A stretch of 6,201 nt of DNA from Hyphomicrobiaceae bacterium (GTDB lineage: Bacteria > Pseudomonadota > Alphaproteobacteria > Rhizobiales > Hyphomicrobiaceae): contig JAJFHI010000467.1 in the NCBI GenBank assembly GCA_021775715.1, positions 1 through 6,201 of the forward strand, given 5' to 3'. This document shows positions 1 to 5,618 of the stretch, piece by piece (within the stretch, counting starts at the first letter, position 1; each line of letters begins with the position of its first letter). Position numbers and translations under genes: made by a program. The notes beneath the pieces were generated by a model. It was not told where the DNA came from and searched no databases. It saw nothing but the letters and a program-made list of their open reading frames with translations.

Positions 1-1
1 T

Positions 2-331
2 GAGAAGCTTGCAGCTGCGCTGCAGGATGCCTCCAAAACGACCGGCGAGAAGATCTGGCGCATGCCACTCGACAAAGCGTTCGACAAGCTGATCGATTCC
101 AAAAACGCCGACATGAAGAATATAGGCGGGCGCTGGGGCGGCGCTAATACGGCGGCTCACTTCCTGCAACGCCACATCAAGGATACGCCGTGGGCTCACA
201 TCGATGTCGCCGGCACTGCAATGGATGCCAACGCCAACGACATAAACCAGAGCTGGGGATCGGGCTGGGGTGTCAGGTTGCTCGACCAGTTCATCGCCGA
301 CCATCACGAGACGCCCGCAAAATCATCGTGA
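2..331 (+). CDS. pepA: Leucyl aminopeptidase (M17 family), C-terminal part
   Basis: This is the 3' end of an M17 leucyl aminopeptidase, a cytosolic two-metal exopeptidase that removes N-terminal residues from peptides. The reading frame is open from base 2, so the gene begins outside the window and 109 codons remain. The recognisable family segment is the C-terminal core: 'IWRMPLDKAF', then 'GGRWGGANTAAHFL', then 'WAHIDVAGTA', matching the usual PepA pattern GxxGGxxTAAxFL...WxHxDIAGTA. The metal-binding and catalytic NTDAEGR block lies upstream of the window, so catalytic competence cannot be judged. The C-terminal 'GWGVRLLDQFI' is also typical of the family. No following gene is on the same strand for over 1.6 kb, and a strong terminator follows, so it looks like the last gene of its transcript. 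Confidence 0.93.
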   Translation, partial: EKLAAALQDASKTTGEKIWRMPLDKAFDKLIDSKNADMKNIGGRWGGANTAAHFLQRHIKDTPWAHIDVAGTAMDANANDINQSWGSGWGVRLLDQFIADHHETPAKSS

Positions 332-455
332 GGTGATTGAGGTCGGCCTTGGTCGGTGGGTGCCAAATAACCGGTACAGATGAGACGCTCGGGCGACATG
401 CAACTTGGGTCGTCGAACAGATTTCTGGATTTCTGTTCTGGTGATCAAATTCTTA

Positions 456-497
456 GATGTCGGCCGCTGGCTTTTGACCAGCGGCCGACATCGTTTT
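456..497 (+). terminator. Intrinsic terminator after pepA
   Basis: A perfect 15-bp stem (GATGTCGGCCGCTGG at 456-470 with its complement at 478-492) closes a 7-nt loop and is followed by GTTTT. The stem is very GC-rich and the T-run lies on the plus-strand side, so it should end plus-strand transcription from pepA. The sequence on the other side of the stem is a poorer T-run for the opposite direction. It lies 125 bases past the pepA stop. Nothing else was recognised between 332 and 455. Confidence 0.8.
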
Positions 498-686
498 AAG
501 TGAAGATTTCGAGGGCTCGATATGGGCTTTTAGGATGGCGTCTCCCGTTCGGATCGTGACAGGAGGAATCCGACAGATCTGATGATCCTGGTGCGCTATT
601 TGGAGCCTGGTGAAAACACAGCGACCTGGCTAGATTGCACCAAATTGAAACACATGTAAATTGGGGCTTAAGTACAATATATTTTC

Positions 687-702
687 CATAATATATATTA
701 TG
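687..702. repeat. Perfect 16-bp AT-rich palindrome
   Basis: CATAATATATATTATG is fully self-complementary and is set in an AT-rich island in otherwise moderate-GC DNA. This form suits a homodimeric regulator site or an easily melted element. It does not match the Fur, Irr, RirA, Zur or NikR consensus sites I know, so no regulator is proposed. It has no gene close downstream on either strand, which weakens an operator reading. Confidence 0.4.
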
Positions 703-883
703 CGAATATCGTTTGCCGTAAATGTAATGATTTTCGGCATTACTTGCATTTTCGATTTCAGGATCTCTCACAGCTTGAGTTGTAACAGCCTTGCCTCAGC
801 GCTGGGATTGACCCTGTGACCCGGCGCCGAATTGCACTGATTTTCGACCCAATCCTAACCTCTTATACCTGTGCGAACCTATG

Positions 884-1009
884 GTCAGTGAAATGCCAGA
901 CAGAGATATTTTCGGTCACGGAAGATGCCAAGCGCTGCGAATAATTTTCGCTCACTGACATCGGCTTTTCCGATAACAGCCAGGTTGCACGCGCCTTCGT
1001 GCAATCCTG
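884..1009 (+). other. Possible structured RNA or intergenic repeat
   Basis: Several helices abut one another. GTCAGTGA (884-891) is complementary to TCACTGAC (952-959) and would enclose two hairpins: 908-913 with 921-926 (6 bp, one G-U) and 937-941 with 947-951 (GCGAA/TTCGC). Directly after come a hairpin at 960-974 (ATCGG, loop CTTTT, CCGAT) and one at 981-1009 (CAGG+TTGCACG pairing CGTGCAA+CCTG with one bulged T). The U-G pair favours the plus strand only slightly. No clear promoter or U-run terminator frames it, so this may be a palindromic intergenic repeat instead of an expressed RNA, or chance pairing. Confidence 0.25.
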
Positions 1010-1133
1010 CTTACAGTTGCTACAATACTAATTACGAATCCAGCATCCGACAGGCGCACGACATGCTAATGCCCACCAACCTCCCCTAACCCAGCGCGAG
1101 ATTGTTGACAGCGTGTCGCTAAACGGTGGAGCC

Positions 1134-1487
1134 TTAAAAATCCAAAAGTGCGTCGCTGAGGCCAGAGATCTGACCCGCCGATAGGTGTCCCTCTTCTCGC
1201 AAAAACTGCACACCGCACCGATCTTCGCTCTTCCATGCCAGGCGGCAGGGAAAAACCCCGATCTGAGCAACGGACAAAACCAACTGATCGCCGATTTCGA
1301 CGGGCAACGTGCAGTGCAAGCCAAAGCCGCCTTCAGATGCATTTTCAATAATTAGATCGCGGTCCGGCTGGCCGTCGATCATGCATCGCGCTGGCCAGTT
1401 GGCGGGATAGCGCTGATATTTGCGACGGCTCGCAGGTTCGAGAGCGGGCTGGCGACGAAGGCTCTGGTGCTGAGATGCGAAACGCAT
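1134..1487 (-). CDS. PilZ-domain protein, predicted cyclic-di-GMP binder
   Basis: A 117-residue single-domain PilZ protein, likely a cytoplasmic cyclic-di-GMP receptor acting on motility, exopolysaccharide or another output. Both ligand motifs are visible: RxxxR at residues 22-26 (RKYQR) and the [D/N]xSxxG motif at 49-54 (NASEGG). The later strand segments 'GDQLVLSV', 'FPCRLAW' and 'RCGVQF' fit the rest of the beta barrel. The frame stays open upstream to an ATG at 1688, but I chose the ATG at 1487. It has a GAGGG about 10 nt before it, the 67 extra residues show no PilZ-like or other recognisable sequence, and the longer form would run through the intrinsic terminator at 1621-1648. No output domain is fused, so the partner is unknown. 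A SigF-type promoter half-match lies at 1527-1552. No strong terminator follows the stop. Confidence 0.88.
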   Translation of the reverse strand: MRFASQHQSLRRQPALEPASRRKYQRYPANWPARCMIDGQPDRDLIIENASEGGFGLHCTLPVEIGDQLVLSVAQIGVFPCRLAWKSEDRCGVQFLREEGHLSAGQISGLSDALLDF

Positions 1488-1526
1488 AAGGAATATACCC
1501 TCAATAATTGCGATATTCGAATAATA

Positions 1527-1552
1527 CCCGCCAATGGTTGTGCAAGGGTTAC
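1527..1552 (-). promoter_or_regulatory. Tentative ECF-type promoter upstream of the PilZ gene
   Basis: On the minus strand GTAACC (1552-1547) is followed after exactly 16 bases by CGGG (1530-1527). The -35 is identical to that of the Caulobacter SigF motif GTAACC-N16-CGAA, and the -10 matches at CG only. A start site would fall near 1520, about 30 bases before the chosen ATG, which is a suitable leader length. One GTAACC is expected by chance every few kilobases, so this is weak. Confidence 0.2.
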
Positions 1553-1620
1553 CTGTCCATCTGTTATTGGTTGTATCGACGCGCAGGCCGGACCGTCGTC
1601 TGACGACATTGGAGCGCGAC

Positions 1621-1648
1621 AAAAAAGGCGGTCGCAAACGACGGCCTT
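1621..1648 (-). terminator. Intrinsic terminator of the DUF4278-like mini-gene
   Basis: Read on the minus strand, AAGGCCGTCG, loop TTTG, CGACCGCCTT form a 10-bp stem with one central C-C mismatch, running into TTTTTT (T-run at 1626-1621, the first two in the stem). The T-run is only on the minus-strand 3' side. It begins about 40 bases after the stop of the mini-gene at 1690-1806 and ends before the PilZ start, so it separates the two genes. Confidence 0.75.
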
Positions 1649-1689
1649 CTCTAGCTTGCAACTGCAGGCGGATTGCTTGTGCGACCAAC

Positions 1690-1806
1690 TTAGGCCATGC
1701 GAACGCTGCGGTAGAGCTGCTCTGGACGACGAGAAACGCACTTGAATTTCTGTGTGCCGGCCTGGCCAGCGTCGTGCTGAACTCCGCGATATGTCAATTT
1801 GGTCAA
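1690..1806 (-). CDS. DUF4278-like mini-protein (38 aa), TTG start
   Basis: A 38-residue basic protein that begins (M)TKLTYRGVQHD and has a second, weaker copy of the same core near the end (QLYRSV, residues 30-35). The xLTYRGV opening is what I associate with DUF4278, a family of very small proteins of unknown function named for its YRG motif and present in cyanobacteria and proteobacteria. The start is taken as TTG at 1806 because the family-like sequence begins exactly there and AAAGAGGT lies just upstream. The frame continues up to an ATG at 1917, but those 37 residues look unrelated. Its own intrinsic terminator 40 bases downstream supports a real transcription unit. There is one cysteine (C23) and no signal peptide or membrane segment. 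It is divergent from the GST gene, with 192 bases between. Function unknown. Confidence 0.6.
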   Translation of the reverse strand: MTKLTYRGVQHDAGQAGTQKFKCVSRRPEQLYRSVRMA

Positions 1807-1810
1807 TTCG

Positions 1811-1818
1811 ACCTCTTT
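1811..1818 (-). promoter_or_regulatory. Ribosome binding site fixing the TTG start
   Basis: Minus-strand AAAGAGGT is separated by four bases (CGAA) from the TTG at 1806-1804. GAGG to TTG spacing is 5 nt, which is normal for initiation. It is the main reason to prefer the short TTG form of the mini-gene over an upstream ATG. Confidence 0.55.
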
Positions 1819-1998
1819 GTTGTATTGACGCTGTTCGGCTTGATTGCTTCGGTGCCGGAGGATGAGCATCAACAAAAAAGCGGCAGATTGAGGAACAAAA
1901 ATTAGGCGCGCGAACAACAGCCAATAACAATGCGCCTTCTTTTGCTACCTGCCGTCCCACACTAGAGGCCAACCAGATACTGACGGAGTAGTGCCGCG

Positions 1999-2607
1999 AT
2001 GTACAAACTTATTGGAATGCCAGCGACACGCGCGTTTCGTGTTCTGTGGATGTTTGAAGAACTTGAGGTCAAGTACGAGGTCGACCCCGTTGCGCCGCGC
2101 AGCGATGAGGCCAAAGCCTTCAACCCGTCTGCCAAGGTTCCGATGCTTCAGGTGGGCGACGACGTCATCATCGACTCTGTCGCGATCTGTCAGTTTCTCG
2201 CCGACAGCAACGGAAAACTCACCTTCCCCGCCGGCAGCATTGAACGCGCCAAGCAGGACAGCTGGACGCAGTTTGCCCTCGACGATGTGGAATCAACACT
2301 CTGGTACAGTGCCAAACATTCGTTCGTTCTGCCGGAAGAGATGCGCAGTAAGAAAGCCCGCAAGGCATGCCGGCACGACTTCGATCGTGCGATGACCGCC
2401 TTTGAAGCACGACTCGGAGCCAACACTTATGTCATGGGCGACACATTCACGGTGCCTGACATCATCCTCGGCCACCTTGCCGGATGGGCCAAGATCAATG
2501 CCAAATGGGATATCCCAAAAGGCACCGTTGCAGACTATTTCGAACGCGTTCGGTCACGCCCGGCGTTTCTGAAAGCCATGGATGTGCGCAAGAGTTATGA
2601 TTCATGA
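1999..2607 (+). CDS. Glutathione S-transferase family protein
   Basis: A 202-residue cytosolic GST-fold protein, the usual family length. The N-terminal thioredoxin-like domain (about 1-75) carries 'TRAFRVLWMFEEL' (10-22), the cis-proline loop KVPML (46-50) and the glutathione gamma-Glu contact DSVAI (59-63, usually ESxAI). The all-helical C-terminal domain (about 85-200) has the N-capping TVPD (151-154) followed by 'IILGHLAGWA' and the late 'YFERVRSRPAF'. The position where related GSTs carry a catalytic Ser or Cys appears to be Thr10, so classical conjugating activity is uncertain. The substrate cannot be read from the sequence. The ATG is preceded by CGGAG about 10 nt upstream. The stop overlaps the next start by ATGA, so the two genes are almost certainly co-transcribed and translationally coupled. 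Confidence 0.9.
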   Translation: MYKLIGMPATRAFRVLWMFEELEVKYEVDPVAPRSDEAKAFNPSAKVPMLQVGDDVIIDSVAICQFLADSNGKLTFPAGSIERAKQDSWTQFALDDVESTLWYSAKHSFVLPEEMRSKKARKACRHDFDRAMTAFEARLGANTYVMGDTFTVPDIILGHLAGWAKINAKWDIPKGTVADYFERVRSRPAFLKAMDVRKSYDS

Positions 2608-3137
2608 GACCAAAACACATTCACAAGCTCGTTTCGTCTCTTGTTGCGGTCGCCGTTATGATGATCGTTTTCATACCTGCGCCCACGCACGCAGATCAAA
2701 CCGCCGCTAACGGGAAACCGACCATCGCGTTCTTCGGGTTTCGTTTCATCAACTCATCTTCATTGCCGCCGAGTAAAGGCGAACCCAACCGCATCAAACT
2801 GTTGGACACATCGATCAAGGAAACGCTGGAGGCAAGCGGTCTCATCTCAGTTCTGCCAGTGTCAGAGGAAATCTTTGCCGAGATCGCTAAGGAGCAACAC
2901 TTCGGAGAGTGCCAGTGCGAAGCCAAATTTGGCAAACGCGTTGGCGCCAAACTGATGAGCTGGGGCACGGTTGAAAAGATCTCCGACGTCCTCCTGACCA
3001 TCAAAATCTACATCGCTGACGTTGACACCAACCAGTATAAATTCGTTAAGAACGTCAACATTCGTGGCAACGACGACGCTTCATGGCTCAGAGGATTGCG
3101 CTGGTTGCTGCGATATTATCTTGATGACCTGAAGTGA
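2604..3137 (+). CDS. Exported DUF3280/DUF2380-type protein
   Basis: A 177-residue protein with a Sec signal peptide: basic MRPKHIHK, hydrophobic 10-25, and a likely cut after THA at residue 30, so it should be periplasmic or membrane-associated. The mature part matches the DUF3280 (also called DUF2380) pattern as I know it: 'PTIAFFGFRFINSS' (39-52), an LLDTSIKETLEASG helix (66-79), a cysteine pair CQC (103-105) where relatives have a similar Cys pair, 'GAKLMSWGTVEKIS' (114-127), and the late 'NIRGNDDASWLRGLRWLL' (152-169). Function is unknown; relatives are, to my knowledge, often near quinoprotein or methanol-type dehydrogenase genes, none of which is seen here. Translation is coupled to the GST gene by an ATGA overlap. 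It ends 230 bases before bufA with no clear terminator between. Confidence 0.75.
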   Translation: MRPKHIHKLVSSLVAVAVMMIVFIPAPTHADQTAANGKPTIAFFGFRFINSSSLPPSKGEPNRIKLLDTSIKETLEASGLISVLPVSEEIFAEIAKEQHFGECQCEAKFGKRVGAKLMSWGTVEKISDVLLTIKIYIADVDTNQYKFVKNVNIRGNDDASWLRGLRWLLRYYLDDLK

Positions 3138-3205
3138 TTTGTGCGCCTGCGACATGAGCCAACCCTGCCATTAGCTTGCACGTCACTCATATGCGTTGCA
3201 ATGCA

Positions 3206-3231
3206 GCAACCCATAGGCTGGACCGGACAAA
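3206..3231 (+). promoter_or_regulatory. Tentative SigF-type (ECF) promoter of the buf operon
   Basis: GCAACC (3206-3211), 16 bases, then CAAA (3228-3231). This differs by one base in each box from GTAACC-N16-CGAA, the motif reported for Caulobacter SigF, which controls the bufferin operon there. The spacing is exact and the position is upstream of bufA. Against it, the leader to the bufA ATG would be about 130 bases, and the -35 overlaps a weak GTTGC/GCAAC dyad. No sigF or nrsF gene is in the window. The leader contains small hairpins at 3239-3254 and 3323-3337. Confidence 0.3.
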
Positions 3232-3367
3232 CGTGCAAATCGGTGCCAGCCGATATCTGCGCACCATAATGTGAGAAGCTGTTACTTCTTCCGATCCGCG
3301 TCATAGTGTTTGCTTCTGAAGTAGGCTTTTACAGCCTGTCGTCCCGATTTCTTCAGGAGCTAATTTT

Positions 3368-3664
3368 ATGTCGAAAACAACATCCGCCCTTTTGGTCGCT
3401 ACCGCTGTCGCAACAGCCGCAGCCATGAGCATTGGCGTAACGGACGTTCGCGCGGCTGATAAGGAAAAATGCTACGGAGTGTCTGTAGCCGGTAAGAATG
3501 ACTGTAAGGCAGGTGCGGGCACAACATGCGCGGGCACATCAACCGTCGATTACCAGGGTAACGCCTGGACGCTCGTTCCAAAAGGCACCTGCGTAACGAT
3601 GGAGTTGCCGGAAGACCGCAAAGGAAGTTTGGCGGAATTGGATCGCGACCTCCCGAAGGCTTAG
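3368..3664 (+). CDS. bufA: Bufferin precursor BufA (DUF2282), copper-binding RiPP
   Basis: A 98-residue precursor of a bufferin, a ribosomally made and post-translationally modified peptide. It has a Sec signal peptide (hydrophobic 7-22, likely cut after VRA or VRAA at 29-30), the unusual leader type of this family. The DUF2282 core is clear: 'EKCYGVSVAGKNDC', then 'TTCAGTSTVD', then 'WTLVPKGTC', with exactly four cysteines at 35, 46, 54 and 75. From published work on Caulobacter, the MNIO enzyme BufB with BufC turns two of the cysteines into 5-thiooxazoles and the others form a disulfide; the exported product sequesters copper. Which cysteines are modified here is inference; the two central ones are the likely pair. 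The tail (76-98) is charged, ending GSLAELDRDLPKA. AGGAG at 3355-3359 sets the ATG. bufB follows after a stem-loop. Confidence 0.93.
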   Translation: MSKTTSALLVATAVATAAAMSIGVTDVRAADKEKCYGVSVAGKNDCKAGAGTTCAGTSTVDYQGNAWTLVPKGTCVTMELPEDRKGSLAELDRDLPKA

Positions 3665-3671
3665 TCGCAAA

Positions 3672-3711
3672 GCCTCGGGCCACGATGATCATACGGTGAT
3701 CAATCCGAGGC
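3672..3711 (+). promoter_or_regulatory. Two-tier stem-loop between bufA and bufB
   Basis: GCCTCGG (3672-3678) pairs with CCGAGGC (3705-3711), and inside it TGATCA (3686-3691) pairs with TGATCA (3697-3702) across a TACGG loop. It starts 7 bases after the bufA stop and is followed by an A-rich, not T-rich, stretch, so it is not a standard intrinsic terminator. A role as a 3'-end stabiliser or processing block that keeps bufA mRNA above bufBCD mRNA is plausible for a RiPP operon but is inference. The duplicated TGATCA could alternatively be chance, as it is itself a palindrome. Confidence 0.5.
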
Positions 3712-3802
3712 CAATCGAAAAAACCTCTCTGAAAATCCACGCCCTTGCACTTTGAATTATTTCAAGCAGGGGTGTGGACACCAGTCGAAGGGCTTGTTGG
3801 CG

Positions 3803-4729
3803 ATGCCGCACTCACGAAACAAATCGCCGATCGAAAATGCTGGTAAAACCACCCCTCTCCCAGCGCGGGCCGGTGTGGGTTTCAAACCCGAACACTTCGA
3901 TATCATCGTCAGCGATCAACCAGATCTCGGTTGGTTTGAAGTCCACCCTGAAAACTATATGGGTGCCGGTGGTTTGCCGCATCACCAACTGAACCGAATT
4001 CGGGAACGCTATCCGCTTTCGTTACACGGCGTCGGCCTGTCTATTGGGGGACCACGCGATCTCGACACGCATCATCTCAATCGTTTCAAAAAACTGATTG
4101 ATCGTTATAGCCCTGCCAGCATTTCAGAGCATCTGGCCTGGTCCACCCATGACGACGGCCACCTCAATGACCTGCTGCCACTGCCCTACACGCGCGAAAC
4201 TCTTGATGTTGTCGTGGCGCATATCGATCATGCTCAAGCGATATTTAACCGCCCGATCCTGCTCGAAAACCCAGCCACTTATGTTGTGTTTGAAACCAGC
4301 ACATACAGCGAGATAGATTTCCTGTCTGAAATCGTGGCACGCACCGGCTGCGGGTTGCTTCTAGATGTCAACAATGTCTACGTCTCTTGCACGAACCACA
4401 AGCGTGATGCGGCGGCCTATATTGAAGCCTTTCCGCTGCAGCATGTTGGCGAGATCCATCTCGCGGGCCATGCCGAGGATCACGATGATGCTGGCGAACG
4501 GCTGCTGATAGATTCCCACGACCGACGCGTGATTGAAGAGGTTTGGGCTCTATATGCCAAAACCATTTCTCTCACCGGACCCAAGCCCACTCTAATCGAG
4601 TGGGACGAAGATATTCCGGAGTTTCCGGTGTTGCTCAATGAAGCCCGCCGCGCCGGGAGTATTCTATTTGATCATCAAGATGGGGACGACAGCCGGCAAA
4701 ATTTGGCCATGTCTGAGCAACTGTCATGA
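3803..4729 (+). CDS. bufB: BufB, multinuclear non-heme iron oxidase (MNIO, DUF692)
   Basis: A 308-residue TIM-barrel MNIO that oxidises cysteines of the BufA precursor, working with BufC in the cytoplasm. Family motifs in order: GVGFKPEHF (24-32), WFEVHPENYMG (44-54), SLHGVGLSIGG (73-83), SEHLAW (108-113), LLPLPYT (124-130), LLENPATY (153-160), LLLDVNNVYVS (185-195), EIHLAGH (217-223), DSHDRRV (237-243) and LIEWDED (264-270). The His, Glu, Asp and Asn residues in these blocks (H75, E109, D188, N191, H219, H239 and E266 among them) include the expected iron ligands, so the site looks intact. The ATG at 3803 is chosen: it gives near-usual length and has AAGGG about 10 nt upstream. A TTG at 3752 would add 17 residues without a good ribosome site. 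The stop overlaps bufC by ATGA. Confidence 0.95.
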   Translation: MPHSRNKSPIENAGKTTPLPARAGVGFKPEHFDIIVSDQPDLGWFEVHPENYMGAGGLPHHQLNRIRERYPLSLHGVGLSIGGPRDLDTHHLNRFKKLIDRYSPASISEHLAWSTHDDGHLNDLLPLPYTRETLDVVVAHIDHAQAIFNRPILLENPATYVVFETSTYSEIDFLSEIVARTGCGLLLDVNNVYVSCTNHKRDAAAYIEAFPLQHVGEIHLAGHAEDHDDAGERLLIDSHDRRVIEEVWALYAKTISLTGPKPTLIEWDEDIPEFPVLLNEARRAGSILFDHQDGDDSRQNLAMSEQLS

Positions 4730-5562
4730 ACAACGACCCGCCAAAGGAAATGGAGCACGCTGACACCGATGCTATCGCATGGTGGACAGATCGCGCCCGC
4801 CTATTCTCGACCGCCTTGCGCGCACCAGAGGAAGCAGTGCCCCCAGAAATTGGAAAGACAAACAATCAACCGTCTCTCAAACGATTTAACGTCTATCGAA
4901 ACAACGTTGCCTCAAGCCTGCGGTCGGCAATGGCGGCGACTTATCCCGTTGTCGAGGCTCTCGTCGGTGCTGAGTTTTTCGCACCGATGGCACAGGCTTA
5001 TGTTGCAGATAACATCCCGTCCTCTCCGGTGCTGTTGGAATATGGCGAAAGTTTCGCAGAATTTCTTGAGCGTTTCGAGCCCGTTCGCCAACTTGGCTAT
5101 CTGCCCGATGTTGCCAGAGTCGAATGGGCCTTCAACGAGAGTTTTCACGCCAAGGATGCCGAGCCCATCACGATCAAAGCCTTAAGCGCGCTTGATCCGC
5201 AGGCGCTCGAATATGTGCGTTTCGCTCTTCACCCGTCGCTGCGTTTGACCCGGTCAAGCTGGCCGGTTCTGTCGATATGGCAGGCCCACCAACAAGACGA
5301 CCCAGCTGCTCACATGGAAAAGATTGCTGGCCCACGGCAAGGCGAAGCTGGTTTTGTCGTCCGGCCGAAATTTGAAGTGACTGCAACGATCGTACCGGTC
5401 GCCGCAGTTGATTTCCTCACCGAACTTTCCAACGGCAAAACACTGACGCAGGCTGCCGACGTGATCACCGAGGCGGAACAAGCGGATATGGGTGCGATGT
5501 TGGCTACATTATTTGAAGCGGGCTTGGTTGCCGGTTTGATGCCACTCGATAACAACACTTGA
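4726..5562 (+). CDS. bufC: BufC, DUF2063 partner protein of the MNIO
   Basis: A 278-residue soluble protein of the BufC type, needed with BufB for precursor modification and thought to present the substrate to the enzyme. The N-terminal DUF2063 domain shows its hallmarks: RFNVYRNNV (53-61), 'LRSAMAATYPVVEALVG' (65-81), 'FFAPMAQAYV' (84-93), 'SPVLLEYGESFAEFLE' (100-115) and LPDVARVEWAF (126-136). The C-terminal part (about 150-278) carries 'HPSLRLTRSSWPVLSIW' and a final helical region with 'VDFLTELSNGKTLTQAA' (228-244), the partner-specific domain of BufC proteins. The segment 1-50 is longer and polar. The start overlaps the bufB stop (ATGA), implying translational coupling and equal amounts of the two proteins, as expected for a complex. 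No signal peptide. Confidence 0.92.
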   Translation: MNNDPPKEMEHADTDAIAWWTDRARLFSTALRAPEEAVPPEIGKTNNQPSLKRFNVYRNNVASSLRSAMAATYPVVEALVGAEFFAPMAQAYVADNIPSSPVLLEYGESFAEFLERFEPVRQLGYLPDVARVEWAFNESFHAKDAEPITIKALSALDPQALEYVRFALHPSLRLTRSSWPVLSIWQAHQQDDPAAHMEKIAGPRQGEAGFVVRPKFEVTATIVPVAAVDFLTELSNGKTLTQAADVITEAEQADMGAMLATLFEAGLVAGLMPLDNNT

Positions 5563-5618
5563 CTACGGCGGTCGCCAAGACAGCCCCCTTCAACCGCTCA
5601 TGAAATAGGAAACACAAA

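Larger units (their letters stand above)
498..1133. other. Long intergenic region without a convincing gene
   Basis: About 640 bases between the pepA terminator and the end of the PilZ gene. Open frames on either strand here have no family resemblance and atypical composition. Items present are: a 12-bp dyad TCGAGGGCTCGA at 509-520; an AGGAGG at 561-566 ahead of two overlapping mini-ORFs (535-582 and 582-659); an AT-rich stretch at about 660-730 with a perfect 16-bp palindrome; a small hairpin with 6-bp stem at 724-743; five copies of TTTTCG between 731 and 950; and a cluster of contiguous hairpins at 884-1009. The stretch 1010-1133 downstream of the PilZ stop shows no clear terminator. Confidence 0.6.

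Noticed and set aside
496..771. 91-codon minus-strand open frame
   Set aside because: Unusual composition, no recognisable family, includes the AT palindrome and runs into the pepA terminator T-run.
1488..1688. N-terminal extension of the PilZ protein to an ATG at 1688
   Set aside because: It adds 67 residues without family resemblance and would include the intrinsic terminator at 1621-1648. The ATG at 1487 has a better placed GAGGG and gives a usual PilZ length.
1807..1917. Longer form of the DUF4278-like gene starting at 1917
   Set aside because: The 37 extra residues look unlike the family, and the ribosome site plus family-like sequence begin at the TTG at 1806.
1890..1920. General-stress (EcfG) promoter from GGAAC near 1892
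   Set aside because: No CGTT at the required spacing on that strand.
1379..1972. 197-codon minus-strand frame and plus-strand frames at 1467-1745 and 1534-1905
   Set aside because: They overlap the PilZ gene, the terminator and the DUF4278-like gene in other frames, and their translations are low-complexity or Arg/Ser/Cys-rich without family signal.
3263..3300. ECF-like promoter close to bufA (GTTACTT followed by GCGTCAT)
   Set aside because: The box spacing is several bases too short for an ECF promoter, so the match was not kept.
3399..3740. 113-codon minus-strand frame opposite bufA
   Set aside because: It is antisense to a clearly recognised gene, Arg- and Pro-rich, with no family resemblance.
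3752..3802. TTG start for bufB at 3752
   Set aside because: There is no Shine-Dalgarno before it, and the 17 extra residues are not typical of MNIO proteins. The ATG at 3803 is more economical, though the choice is not certain.
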